Shown here: positions 33,309 to 44,120 of the stretch, one piece after another | How the letters are laid out: the number at the start of each line of letters is the position of its first letter | Numbering within the stretch: position 1 is the stretch's first letter | Source of the DNA: Magnaporthiopsis rhizophila | Taxonomy: Eukaryota > Ascomycota > Sordariomycetes > Magnaporthales > Magnaporthaceae | Assembly: GCA_003049465.1 (NCBI GenBank) | Contig: PYSS01000043.1 | Coordinates: 208,986-272,985, forward strand | Reading direction: 5' to 3' | Length of the DNA stretch: 64,000 nucleotides | The notes under the pieces: model-generated | Seen by the model: only the letters and a program-made list of their open reading frames with translations | Told to the model about the DNA's origin: nothing | The model's database searches: none | Translations under genes and position numbers: made by a program

Positions 33309-34452
33309 ATGCTGTCGGTCGCGCGCAGAGCTGTCCTCGGACAGGCTCGAGGGAACCTGACCCGCCCGGCATTCACAACAACCACCCCCTGCAGCCTCCA
33401 AAGGTTACTTTCCAGCCTTGCCGTTCTCGAGCAAAGAGACGGGAAGCTCAATGCCGGCTCTCTAAGCGCCATCACGGCCGCTAAGAAACTGGGAGGGCCC
33501 ATCCACGCCATCGTGGCCGGGGCCAGCGTCAGGGGTGCCGCCGAGGAGGCCGCCAAGGTCGAGGGCTTAGAAAAAGTGCTGGTTATCGAGAGCAGCGCAT
33601 ACGAAAAGGTGGGGGATAGGAACATCAGAGCTGTCCCGGCTCGCTCTTGCTATGTTTCGTTTCTCTTCGGGGGGCTAAACGAGATTGAACTTCCAGGGTC
33701 TCCCCGAGAACTATGCACCGTTACTCGTTGAAAACATCAAAAAAGGGGGATATACACATGTGATTGCGGGCCACACGGCCTTCGGCAAGAGCGTGATGCC
33801 CCGTGTCGCAGCCCTCCTCGACTCGCAGCAAATATCCGACATCACGGCCGTCGAGAGCGAGGACACGTTTGTGAGGCCAATCTACGCCGGCAACGCGATC
33901 GCGACGGTCCAGTCGACGGATCCGGTCAAGGTCATCACCATCCGCGGCACCGCCTTCTCCTCGGCCGACTCTGTGCCGGGGTCCGGGTCGGCCGCGGTCG
34001 AGGACGGCGCAGACCCCAAGGCGGAGAGCCTGAGCGAGTGGGTATCGGAGGACCTGGCCAAGTCGGACAGGCCAGACCTCGCGACCGCCGGCAGGGTCGT
34101 GTCGGGCGGGCGCGGGCTCAAGTCCAAGCAGGACTTTGACAAGGTCATGCTGCCGCTCGCGGACGCGCTGGGCGCCGCCGTGGGCGCCTCCCGGGCCGCC
34201 GTCGACAGCGGCTATGCCGACAATAGCCTGCAGGTCGGGCAGACGGGCAAGGTTGTGGCGCCGCAGCTGTACCTGGCCGTCGGCATCTCGGGCGCCATTC
34301 AGCACTTGGCGGGCATGAAGGACAGCAAAGTAATTGCGGCAATCAACAAGGACCCTGAGGCTCCCATCTTCCAGGTCGCCGATGTGGGACTCGTCGGTGA
34401 TCTGTTTGACAAGGTGCCGGAACTGACGGAGAAGCTCAAAGAGTTCTCATGA
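33309..34452 (+). CDS. Electron transfer flavoprotein alpha subunit, mitochondrial
   Basis: Passes electrons from acyl-CoA and other matrix dehydrogenases to ETF-ubiquinone oxidoreductase; works as a dimer with the beta subunit in the mitochondrial matrix. Exons 33309-33608 and 33697-34452 give 351 residues. The 88-nt intron has a weak donor (GTGGGG), a GCTAAAC branch-like site and a CAG acceptor, and the join reads SSAYEKGLPENYAPLL as expected. The N-terminus (MLSVARRAVLGQARGN) is an Arg-rich amphipathic targeting sequence. The C-terminal FAD domain is complete, with GASRAAVDSGYADN, QVGQTGKVVAPQLYLAVGISGAIQH and INKDPEAPIF. Length and motifs are normal for the family. The neighbour Arh1 (convergent) is another mitochondrial electron-transfer protein, but there is no sign of joint control. 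Confidence 0.95.
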
Positions 34453-34614
34453 TTGCCGGACCTCCTCACGTATTTATACAATGAATTGTATGGTGTTCGG
34501 CCGATTCGCTCGCAAGAGGAACAAAAAAAATCTAAAATACCTAGACATGAAACCTTGTAAACCTGGTCTTTCCATGAACTGTTGCGCCATCTCACAGCAC
34601 CGGCTGGCTTTTTG

Positions 34615-36373
34615 TTATGAAATTACAGATAACATTTCCGACGCCGTCGGCATCTTTTCCCGCTCCTTGCCCTTTAGTCGGCCCCTCTCCCTCTCGACCT
34701 GGTCGATCTTGCGCCAGTCCTCCCAGCTCACGACCTTTGCTTGGGCCGCGGCCTTGAGGCGAGAGATGGCGTCCCAGCCTGGGCGGGGAGTGCCGTCACG
34801 GCCGTCAAACGGCAGGAACTCGGCGCCGGTCTGCCAGTCCTCCAAGATGGCGTCGGCGGTGGTGAAGGCGTCCAGCATCGTCGAGGCGATGACGCCGGTC
34901 GGGCCCCGCTTCACCCAGCCGGCGCAGTAGAGCCCCGGGTAGTGGCCGTGCACCGGGCTTCCGTACAGGTTCTCCCTCCACTGCTGCTGCGAGACCCACC
35001 TCGCGACGCGGCCGGTGACGCGGTCGCTGGCAAAGACGCCGGCCCGCTGGTCGAAACTAACACCAATGTCGAAGAACTCCGACAGGGGCTCGGCGCGGTA
35101 GCCGATGGACTTGAACGCAAACGGGGTCACGAGCTTGACGAGCCCCGTGGCTGGAGTTTGGAACGCGGTGGCGTCCGGGTCAAAGGGGTGCCGGAGGATT
35201 GTTCGTTGGAACTCGACCGCCCCGAGCCTGGTCGGGTCGTCTTGCCTCCTCTTGAACTGGAACGGCCTGAGACAGAAATCCAAGGACCAAGACTTGGACG
35301 TCTCGGCTGGGGAGGAAGGGGAGCCCTTCAGGAGAAGCTCCATGAGGCGCCTGAGCGGTCGTTCAATTTCGTCCCTATTTGGCGGTATAAGTCCATCATC
35401 CACGCCGTGGAACCCCACGTTTGGCAGTTTCATAAGCTCTCTTGCCTCCTTGATTGTGAAGGCAGCCTGCCGGACGGGCGGAACATTATTAGCCCCGGTG
35501 AAACGCATCTTGTACGAAACAACAAAAGAAGACAGGCTATCTCCCGCCGCCTTTTCTTTGTTCCCTTACCTGCATGGGACCGCGACGACCGACAATGTGC
35601 ACCCTCTTGACGCGGCTTCGGGACAGCGCCTCGAGGGCATGCTCGGCAATGTCCGTCTTGCGCAGCAAGTCGACGTCCGTGAGTAGGATCCGCGCCACGT
35701 CCAGTGCCACATTGCCCTGGCCTATAATGACAGCCACCTCGCCGGCCGTGAGGTCGATGTCGAGGTCCGCGTGCTCCGGGAGGCCGTTGTACCAGCCGAC
35801 GAACTGGCGGGCCGAGCGGACTCCCGCCAGCTCCTCCCCCGGGATCCCCAGCGTCCTGTCCCGGCCGGCTCCGTAGGCGAACACGATGGCGTCGTAGTAG
35901 TGCATCAGGAGACGGAGCGGGAGGCTGCCACCGCCCGGGTGGCTGCTGGGCGCCCCAACGGCCGTGTTGCCGATGAAGGTGAAGTTGGGGGAGCTAGCGA
36001 TCTCGTCGAACCTATCCTGGCAGTTCTTGACCTCCGGGTGGTCCGGCGCGACGCCGAACCGGACGAGGCCGAAGGGGACGGGCAGGGCCTCGTACATGTC
36101 GACCTTGGTGTCCTGCAGCTTGGACATGACCCGGTGCGCCGTGTAGAACCCGGCCGGGCCGGAGCCGACGATGGCCATGCGGAAGGGCCGGCCACCCCTG
36201 AGCAGGGTCCGTTTACTGCCAGCTGGGGGTGGGGATGACGGCTCATCCGCCGCCGACTGGCTTCGCGCTGAAGTGCGCGCCTGCCTTCGCGCCCAAGGTG
36301 CGCGGCCTATCGGCGGAGGCGCGGTGCTGCGGCGCCATATTGACGGGCGCAAGGTCGTCCGCAGAATTGGCAT
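34615..36373 (-). CDS. ARH1: Adrenodoxin/ferredoxin-NADP+ reductase, mitochondrial (Arh1)
   Basis: FAD enzyme that moves electrons from NADPH to mitochondrial ferredoxin for iron-sulfur cluster and haem A synthesis. Exons 35570-36373 and 34615-35466 give 551 residues, with a 103-nt intron (GTAAGG..CAG) in phase 0 that joins RRGPMQ to AAFTIKEARELM. The Arg-rich N-terminus with no acidic residues in the first 40 fits a mitochondrial presequence. Motifs: FAD-binding AIVGSGPAGFYTA near residue 66, the substrate-channel segment PFGLVRFGVAPDHPEVKN, NADP-binding VIIGQGNVALDVARIL, and the C-terminal FAD contact CAGWVKRGPTGVIAST. It is slightly longer than yeast Arh1 (about 490) owing to the presequence and loops. 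It is essential in yeast; it looks intact here. It is convergent with ETF-alpha, 162 bases apart. Confidence 0.94.
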
Positions 36374-37156
36374 TCTCAGCGAGCTCCCAGAGGGAGGGAG
36401 CGAGTGTTGGTATCACGTGAGTGGATGCGCCATGTGAAGCGCGTCTGGTGGTCCGATCGTCTTGAGTCGTGATCCCGTGTTTGGCGTTCCATCACATGAC
36501 CTTCTCTCCCCGAGGCTCAACTCGACACCACCATCATCTACCGCTGAGCAACCTAAAACTCAACAAGTGGCGCGGGCCATACCAACTGCCGAAGCCTTTA
36601 CGCTACAATATTAACAGCTGAGACACCATGGAGACGAGTGCTATAGTGCTCATCAACAGGGAATTACATCATGGCGCATTCTTCCAACTCTTACTTGGCC
36701 GCTAGGCGCAAAACCAAATCACAGTGGTCTCTGCGTGTCGAGAGAAGAGTCTCCACCTACATGGATTACCGTGCCCCCGACGCTTGACATGGCTTGGCAA
36801 TATTCTTGATTATCCTTGTAAAAACGTTTAGCAATTCCGCACATAAACATAGCGAATAGGTCAGATGACGACATTTCGGCGAATTAATGCTCTCCAAGAA
36901 AAGCGTATAAAAAAAGGGGCAATAAAATAAACATTAAATATTCGTCGCTGCCGCCCGCCGTCAAAAGCCTAGGGCTAATTCTGCCAAGACCTTTTAACGC
37001 TCCCCTCCCATGAGAAGAGGTGTGGAAAGCCATGCTGGCCGCCGTGTCGTCCAGTCATATCATACAGCGGTCTCCGGTCGACTGGGGCTCGAACAGTAGG
37101 AAATCGTGTCGCTCGTTCAGATCGTGGTCATTCGTTTTTCGTTTTCCAGCGGTCGC
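36374..37156. other. Intergenic region, 0.8 kb
   Basis: Lies between the start of Arh1 and the 3' end of the 2EXR gene, both minus strand, so it contains the Arh1 promoter and the 2EXR terminator. The part at 36840-36960 is AT-rich and could be the 3' end of the 2EXR transcript. No gene is seen. Confidence 0.5.
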
Positions 37157-37906
37157 TCAGAGGCAGCTGACCATGGTACTGTGCTTCTCCCAGACGTGAG
37201 AGATCTTGGATTTGGGCACGATCGGGGGATATGTGAGATGGTGATTATGGTGGTGATCGTGATCGTGTTGTTGCTCGTCGCCCAAAGTCAAGTCCTCGAC
37301 GTCTCCCTCTTTCTCCCAGCAGATCTCGCCGATCTCGTGGGAATAGGTTTGCTCAATATCCTCCATCAGCCGCAGAATGGCGGCCTGGTCCTCCTTGGGA
37401 TCGATAAGCTCAATCTCCATGCCGGCACCAGCTTTTCCGTCGTCCGACTCGGTCGAGATGATTATGTATGCCTCTTTCAGGTTGGGAAGCCCTAGCATCA
37501 GACAGAGCTTGTTGTATGTCTCCCAGGGGCGCTTGACGTTTGGGAGCACGTGGTCGACGGCCAGCCTCTCGATGTGCTCGGCAGTGTGCAGGATGTAGCT
37601 CGAAAAGTCTCGTGAGGTCTCATCGTAGCCCATCGGTCGGTGACGGGGCATGTAAAGGATGTCGATGGAAGGGTTGAAGTGTATGGTCGCCTCCTGCGTC
37701 TTGGTCCCGAAAATCTTGCGGTAGTATCGCGACGCCTCTTCCCTCGACTCGCGACAGACCTGAAGTACAGCCGGCGGGTGGGTGATGGTGTGGCACTCGT
37801 CCGTCTCAGGCAGATACCTGACCTCGACGGCACGAGGCTGGAAGCTCGACCTCCATATCTGAAGCCGGAGCTCAGTTGGGAGTGAGGAAAAGAGAGTGAA
37901 CGACAT
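37157..37906 (-). CDS. 2EXR-domain protein with His-rich segment
   Basis: Single exon, 249 residues. The N-terminus FTLFSSLPTELRLQIWRSSFQPRAVEVRY is the 2EXR domain signature, found in many copies in filamentous ascomycetes and of unknown biochemical role. The segment PPAVLQVCRESREEASRYY is the second conserved block. The body is otherwise a loosely conserved mixed fold. Near residue 220 there is a His/Asp-rich stretch (DEQQHDHDHHHNHHL) that may bind metal ions or be mere low complexity. There is no signal peptide or membrane segment. Neighbours give no hint of a role. Confidence 0.85.
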   Translation of the reverse strand: MSFTLFSSLPTELRLQIWRSSFQPRAVEVRYLPETDECHTITHPPAVLQVCRESREEASRYYRKIFGTKTQEATIHFNPSIDILYMPRHRPMGYDETSRDFSSYILHTAEHIERLAVDHVLPNVKRPWETYNKLCLMLGLPNLKEAYIIISTESDDGKAGAGMEIELIDPKEDQAAILRLMEDIEQTYSHEIGEICWEKEGDVEDLTLGDEQQHDHDHHHNHHLTYPPIVPKSKISHVWEKHSTMVSCL

Positions 37907-39799
37907 TATACTGATGGGTTTTGGTCACGGCAGTCGACCCAGCAGCAGAGACGCTAGATCGAAGGAAGACTGCAGTGATGGATAAGGAGGGGGGTTAAGG
38001 CCGAGATAAGGCCGGAGTACGCCAAGAAGAAAAGGAGGGAATAATAAAAACGTTATAAGGGCAATGCAGTAATTCATAGGACAACACCCATCACGAGGGC
38101 GCATTGCCATCTAATATGCATGCGGAGGGACTGGCGTGGACGGCATTCAAGGAATGGCCCCTGCCTAGCCAGCACTTCAGTCGGCCTGGATACGTGTTGA
38201 CGTTATAGCTTGGATTGGGTTGGTGCCGGGGCGGCTGGGTTCCTGTTTCTTTTCTTTCGGGCCACAACCTTGCAAATCCTCGCCCACCGACTCCACCGTC
38301 GGATCCGACGAAAGGGGGTCCTGTCGCGTGGTGAGGAGTGTCGGCTGGTCCTTTTTTTTTTTTTTTTCTGATCTTTATTTCCTCGTTTCGAGGACCAGCG
38401 GCCCCTGGCTCCCGAGGAAATGAATTTCTTTTTTTGTTCGAACCGCGGTGATTACCGCCCCCTTTTCTCGTCCTGCGGTTGCATCGCACGGAAAAGGAAG
38501 GAATGCGTCCAAGGCTGTCATTCCGGATTAATTTCTTGGAGCCAAGCAACTTTCTTGGGCGTCAAAGAGGCAGCCACTTGCAGCTCGGATATGTGGCAGG
38601 ACAGGACAAGGCGGGTCGCAGCGATCGCAATATGTAGGTACTGGCTGTCGGCGCAGGCATTGCGCCCAGGCCAGCCCCAAATCTTCGGCTGGGCGCCTGA
38701 CCTGGTACGTACATTTTACGCACCAACAACGCACCGGCGGCAGAGGCTGAGTGGTAAGCGGATGTGATTGGGCAACCTCTTCGGCCCGCTGCTAGATTTC
38801 GTTGGGGGCTGTTTAGTCTTGGGCACCAAGTCCAATTTTTCGGCCAATAACAAGCGAGTTCTTCGGAGAGCGGTCACCGGAGTCGGCGGCAGGGCAAAAC
38901 GACCCTGGATCTGACAGAGCGCGGAGTGCAGACGGGACGCGAGGCAGGCCCGTCATCTCGGATTTCAGAACGGAGGATAAACTCAAAACGTCGAGGTGGT
39001 AAAAGTGAGCTGACTTTGAAGTTGTAGCGGCATTAAAAAAAGTGGAATGTCAGGTGCTTTTTCAGAGGATAAGTGTTGGTCTGGGCCCTCGCGGAGGGGC
39101 CGCGGTGGGGATCCCTGCTCCACGCGAATCATAGGGAGGACGGCCGGACAAAGACAGCAGGAGGCTTTTCTCACGTACACTGGAGGAGTGCCGGAGTCAT
39201 TGAGGTGACTGAGTGCAAATCTTGACAAACAACAGTTCGCTGGCATATATTAGAAGGAAATGACCCAGAATCATGATGCCGTTACGAGCCAATGTGCATT
39301 GTATGAAGGCATGGTATGTGTGGATTTTGGGATAATGCCGCGCGGTTTTGCTGCCGCGAAGTGCGGAGCTCAAGGTTTTTTTTTTTTTTTTTTTTTTTAA
39401 AATTTTTCCCGAGCAGTCAGTGGGGAAGCAAAGGTAAGGCAAAGGGCAGGCAGCAGCACCTACCAGGTAGCCCCGCCATGACGGGACACGAACGCGGCGA
39501 GTTCGGATGTGAAAAGAAAAGATTCCTGAATCCATGTCGAGCGATCGATCGTGTTTGACTGACACCCATTGATCCATGTTTTGATTTACCCATCCTGGAC
39601 TTCCCCAAGATACCTGGACCTGGAATATCGGGCCCCCGCCTAGGGACATTTCCCGCCTTGTGCTAGAGAACACTCGTGCGAGAGAAGCCAGCACCAGAGG
39701 CACAACGGCCATCCCTATAGCAGGAACCAAGTGGTCGCAAACGTGGAAGGCCAAGGCACGCTCTCGGGTAAAGACGGGAAAACCCCCGCTGTGATCGTG
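37907..39799. other. 1.9-kb intergenic region
   Basis: Divergent gap between the 2EXR gene (-) and the TGT gene (+). No supported gene. Poly(T) runs lie at 38352-38367 (16 nt) and 39376-39398 (23 nt). The last 250 bases should include the TGT promoter. Confidence 0.55.
39376..39398. repeat. Poly(T) run, 23 nt
   Basis: Uninterrupted T run followed by AAAATTTTT, about 400 bases before the TGT start codon. Confidence 0.85.
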
Positions 39800-41326
39800 A
39801 TGGCCTCGGTATCAGCCTCGGCCAACAAGTTGTCGGCCACCCACGGGGCGCTCACGTTTGAGCTCGTAGCTCGCTGTTCGGTGAGTTTTATGGAGCTCAC
39901 ACTTCCCGGGAAGATCCGACATCCTGAGCCGAACCCAGTGGGCTGCAGGAGGGCACAACCCGGGCATTCGGGAGCGGCGTGGAAGGAAGGGGAGAGCGGG
40001 AGACCAGGAGAAGCCCCGCCGAGCCGCCGCTCCCTGCGGAGACTCCACTCTTGCCGCACCATTCCCAGCTCTAGACAGACGGACAGTCGGATGTTCCAGA
40101 CGCGAATAGGCATACGAGGCGCTGGCATGGGTCCTGACACCTAAACACTCCTCACCTAGACCACAGGCGCACGCGCGTCCATCCTGACTCTCCCCCATGG
40201 CCCGGTCAGGCTGCCCGTCTTTATGCCGGTGGCGACGCAGGCCTCGCTCAAGGGCCTGACACCCCAGCAGCTCGAGGACACGAGCTGCCGGCTCTGCCTC
40301 AACAACACGTACCACCTCGGCCTCAAGCCGGGCCAGTCGGTTCTTGAAGCTGTCGGCGGCGCCCACCGCTTCCAGGGCTGGCGGCACAACCTGCTGACCG
40401 ACAGCGGCGGCTTCCAAATGGTGTCCCTGCTCAAGCTGGCCACCATCACCGAGGAAGGCGTGCGCTTCCTGTCGCCCCATGATGGCTCGCCCATGCTGTT
40501 GACGCCGGAGCACTCCATGTCGCTGCAGAACAGCATCGGGTCCGACATCATGATGCAGCTCGACGACGTCCTCGTCACCACCTCGCCCGACGCCGCCCGC
40601 ATGCGCGAGGCCATGGAGCGCAGCGTCCGCTGGCTGGACCGTTGCATCGCCGCCCACCGCAAACCCGAGTCTCAGAACCTCTTCTGCATCATCCAGGGCG
40701 GGCTCGACCTCGACATGCGCCGCGAGTGTACCGAGGCCATGCTGGCCCGGGACACCCCCGGCATCGCCATCGGTGGCCTGAGCGGCGGCGAGGCCAAGGA
40801 CGACTACTGCCGCGTCGTCGAGGCCTGCACCGCCCTGCTGCCCGACCTCAAGCCCCGTTACGTCATGGGCATCGGCTACCCGGAGGACCTGGTCGTCAGC
40901 GTGGCCCTGGGCGCCGACATGTTCGACTGCGTCTGGCCTACTCGCACGGCCCGTTTCGGCAACGCTATCACGCGGCAGGGCATGCTGAACATGCGCAACT
41001 CAAAGTACGCTGCCGATTTTGGCCCAATCGAGGAGGGCTGCGGCTGCGTCTGCTGCAAGTCCGTTGCCGAGGGCGGCACCGGCGTCACGCGGGCGCTCGT
41101 GCACCACAACGCGGCCAAAGAGACGGTCTCGGCCCATCTCTTGACCCTGCACAACGTGTGGTACCAGCTGAATCTCATGGGGGAGATCAGAGAGTCAATA
41201 ATCGAGGACAGGTTTCCGGCATATGTGAAGAAATTCTTCGCAGATCTGTACCTGAACCAGGCGGACTACCCCGAATGGGCTGTAGATGCACTAAAGAGGG
41301 TGGGGATAGACCTTAAGGAGAGGTAA
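39800..41326 (+). CDS. Queuine tRNA-ribosyltransferase, catalytic subunit
   Basis: Exchanges guanine-34 for queuine in tRNAs with GUN anticodons (Asp, Asn, His, Tyr), in the QTRT1 role; the partner subunit is not in the window. Exons 39800-39880 and 40160-41326 give 415 residues. The 279-nt intron (GTGAGT..CTAG) is long for this window, but the join reads FELVARCSTTGARASILTLPHGP as in the family. Key residues are present: Asp108 in LLTDSGGFQM (general base), Asp283 in GADMFDCVWPTRTARFG (nucleophile), and a zinc site of Cys321, Cys323, Cys326 and a His near 342. I start at ATG 39800; the frame opens further upstream without a better start. The gene is convergent with the GPI-anchored protein gene, 210 bases apart. 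Confidence 0.93.
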
Positions 41327-41536
41327 ATCTTTGAAACTCTTATAATTAGGTGCTCCTAATACCAGTCCGCTGGAGCGATATGTCACTTTCCATTACAGTG
41401 ATCGGCTCGGAATGTTCTCATCAAGGGTAGCCATCGTAGATACCCAAAGTCAGCAACAGGCCATACACGTTCGAGACGACATCCCCCGTCTACAAGCAAC
41501 ATGAACCTCCTCACTTATTAATGTGATCACCTTGGA

Positions 41537-42687
41537 TTAGACGAGCACGAAAAGAGACACAAGGAACGTCCATGAGCTAGCTATCCAGCCCACTGGGCCG
41601 GACGCGGCAACAGGCCGCGCAGCCAGCGCCAACGATGTGGACGTGGACGAAGCGCTCGAGCTCGTGACCGTCGTCGTGCCCGTGATGGAAGGCGTCGAGG
41701 TGGCGCCGTCTGGTGCAAACCAGGCGTTGCTCTCGGTGGTCTGGGCGGCACCTGCGCCCTGCCGCGAGCAAAAGGTAGATAGGGAACTGATAACTATCCG
41801 TCCTCGTGTTAGCGGGTACCTAGCCTTGCTGGACGTGATGCTCAACGAGGTAGGTGGATCTAGCGCATGAAGACACCCACCACTGTAGTCGGACGAACTG
41901 GCCGTTTTGTAGTACGAGGCGCATGACGAGACAAAGCGGTCGAACGCAGTCGTGAATGTGCCGCCCATGGTGTTGTAGCTGTATTCCCATCACAAGGGAG
42001 GTCAGGGGTTGAGCATGAAGGTAAAAATAAAGCGGAGGCTGAGGGGAGGATAAAGCGAAACATACCAAACGCACGAGGCTTGCGAGCTTGCCGGGGCGTC
42101 AAAGAAGGAGGGCATGGCTTTCGAGCAAGAGTTGATGATGGAACGGAACGATGAGCACGCGGCCGGGCCCTGCGATGCCGTCGTCGTGGGCCTACGGCTG
42201 GTGGTGGCAGTGGCCGGTCCGCCGGTGGTGGTGGTGGCGACGGCCGGCCCTGACGCAGTAGCGACGGCAGAGGCGGCGCAGATGGTGCTGGAAAAGGCGC
42301 AGATGGAACCGAGCAGCAGGTTGGAGCTGTAGAGCGCCGTTTCGCTGGGGCTGGCGGTGCGGAGATGGGTCGCGCAGCCCACGTACTCGGACGCCATGTT
42401 GCTCGACCCGAGGCAGCAGGCGCACTTCACCTGCGAGGCTACGGGCAGCTGCGTGAAGCTCGGCATGATTATGCACGCGGCGGCGACTATGTGTGCGCGA
42501 GGCTGCTTGTTAGAGAGGGTGAAGGGCCAGCATCGGGCGCTTGCTACGTTTGGAACCTACCGCTCCCACCCACGCTGCACGAGTCTGCGCCGGCTGCCTC
42601 GACGGCGCCGACGCTGTCGATGAGCGAGATGTCCAGGTTGGCGAGGACGCAGGGCGCCAGCAAGAGGATGAGAGATGCCCAGGCCAT
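41537..42687 (-). CDS. GPI-anchored Cys-rich cell-surface protein, duplicated domain
   Basis: Probable wall or membrane glycoprotein. Exons 42561-42687, 42066-42486, 41881-41978 and 41537-41751 join in frame to 286 residues; donors are GTAGGT, GTATGT and GTGGGT. The third intron (41752-41880) is the least certain, since the frame also stays open through it. Residues 1-16 are a signal peptide (MAWASLILLLAPCVLA). Two related Cys-rich units follow, at about 37-90 and 153-212, sharing CS-x3-S-x4-C, MPSF, P-x-[AS]-SQ-x2-C-x-C and a later C-A-x4-TAS. They are separated by a Thr/Ala/Pro linker, probably O-glycosylated. The end is Ser/Thr-rich and then hydrophobic (GWIASSWTFLVSLFVLV), a GPI-attachment pattern. 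No enzyme motif is seen. Confidence 0.75.
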
Positions 42688-44120
42688 TGTGGTGTGATGG
42701 TGAGAGTTGTTCTGCTAGTAGTGCGTATAAAGTACAACAGACTGCTTCTCGTATCAAATCCCTGGTTCGATAAGAGCTACAACTACGCCGGGCGATGGGG
42801 GCAACTAAATACAGACGTAAACCTCTCATGGGTAACCTGCGCACCCGAGTTACCCACCTGCTGATCACGTTGAGCTCTATCATCGATGCCCAAATCGCCA
42901 TCCCCGTAGGTGGCTGGGCGGGGTATCCGGCGAGCTGCATTTCAGCTGAGGGCCAAGAAGTGCAGATAGGTGGGAAACTAACGTCGGTGATGGCTGCAGG
43001 ATGCGGCGCTATGTACTTGGCTGCAGGAGGGGGTGGTGCCACGTTAACTGCGTTTGCGGAGTTTTTGGTGTCTTGTTTGTCCAGCCGCCAGAGCCTCGCA
43101 TTCGTGGAATATCATCTCGTCCATAGTTTTGTATTATGTGTCTTGGAGGAGCGCATATTTTGGTCAATGCATGTTAACGCGTAGTGTATGCCAGCTCGAT
43201 AATTCATGTTTAATTAATATGTTGATCGTTGCGGACAAGTGCCTTGCCTGCCTTCCCTTCGGTGGGAAAATACGCCAACATATTAGCTTCTCTTTCAGCT
43301 CTTCCCAATCTGGAGTTAGCGTGGAGGAAGCGAGGAGTCGGGATGGCATGGGGGTCAGGCTTGGCAGTTGTCGGCACATCGGATGCTGGGCTCCCTAGCG
43401 GTCGTTCATAAAGAATGAGCTGCCTCCTGTTCACCGAGCTAGGAGCCTGCCCCGGTGATGTGACGGGAGGCGGGAAATATTATCTTCTTCAAATACGGGC
43501 AGGGAAAGAGGATCTGTGGAGATTGAATTTGCACTCCTTGTTCAGGGAATGGTGGGAATTTACTAAACGAACAATCCATGCCCGTCACGTCCATGAAAAG
43601 TGTTCGGTCGCAGCCCCGACAGACGGGTTTCCGATGTGTGTGTGTGGCTGGTCTGCACATTGGAAACGTCTATCAAACGCGATAAAAGCTGCGGTTCGAT
43701 TCGCCATTCTGGGTGAATGTCATGTGGTATCCGTTTCTTCCCCGTGCCTGCCTCGTTATGAGGTGGATTGCCGCTGCAGAAGGCGCACGTCCACCCGCGA
43801 TTCCAGTGGCCGCTGCAACTGAAACGGGGGAGACGGTGGAGTGGGCCCGCTGCTGAGGCATGTATTATGACGACGCCAGGCAAGTCGCGGTTAAGCTCAA
43901 GCTAATTGCAGGCGCGTCCCTGTCTGCACAATTTCGTGCCCCCCTTTCGGCCTCGAACCGATAAGCTCGTCGCGACTATACCTGGATCTACCAAGGCCAT
44001 ACGGCACCAACAGCCTTGACATTCCAACGCAGAAACCAAGTCTCGCCGAGCCCTGCTCACACAGCATCGATATTCAGAGGCCCCAGGCCAATGAGCTAGA
44101 GTAGGGCGAGGACCGCAGCC
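42688..44120. other. 1.4-kb divergent intergenic region
   Basis: Contains the promoters of the GPI-protein gene (-) and the HOS3-type gene (+). No gene is seen; the open frames are short and overlap on both strands. Confidence 0.55.

Noticed and set aside
40642..41316. 224-codon frame overlapping the queuine transferase
   Set aside because: Arg/His/Pro-rich shadow of the real reading frame.
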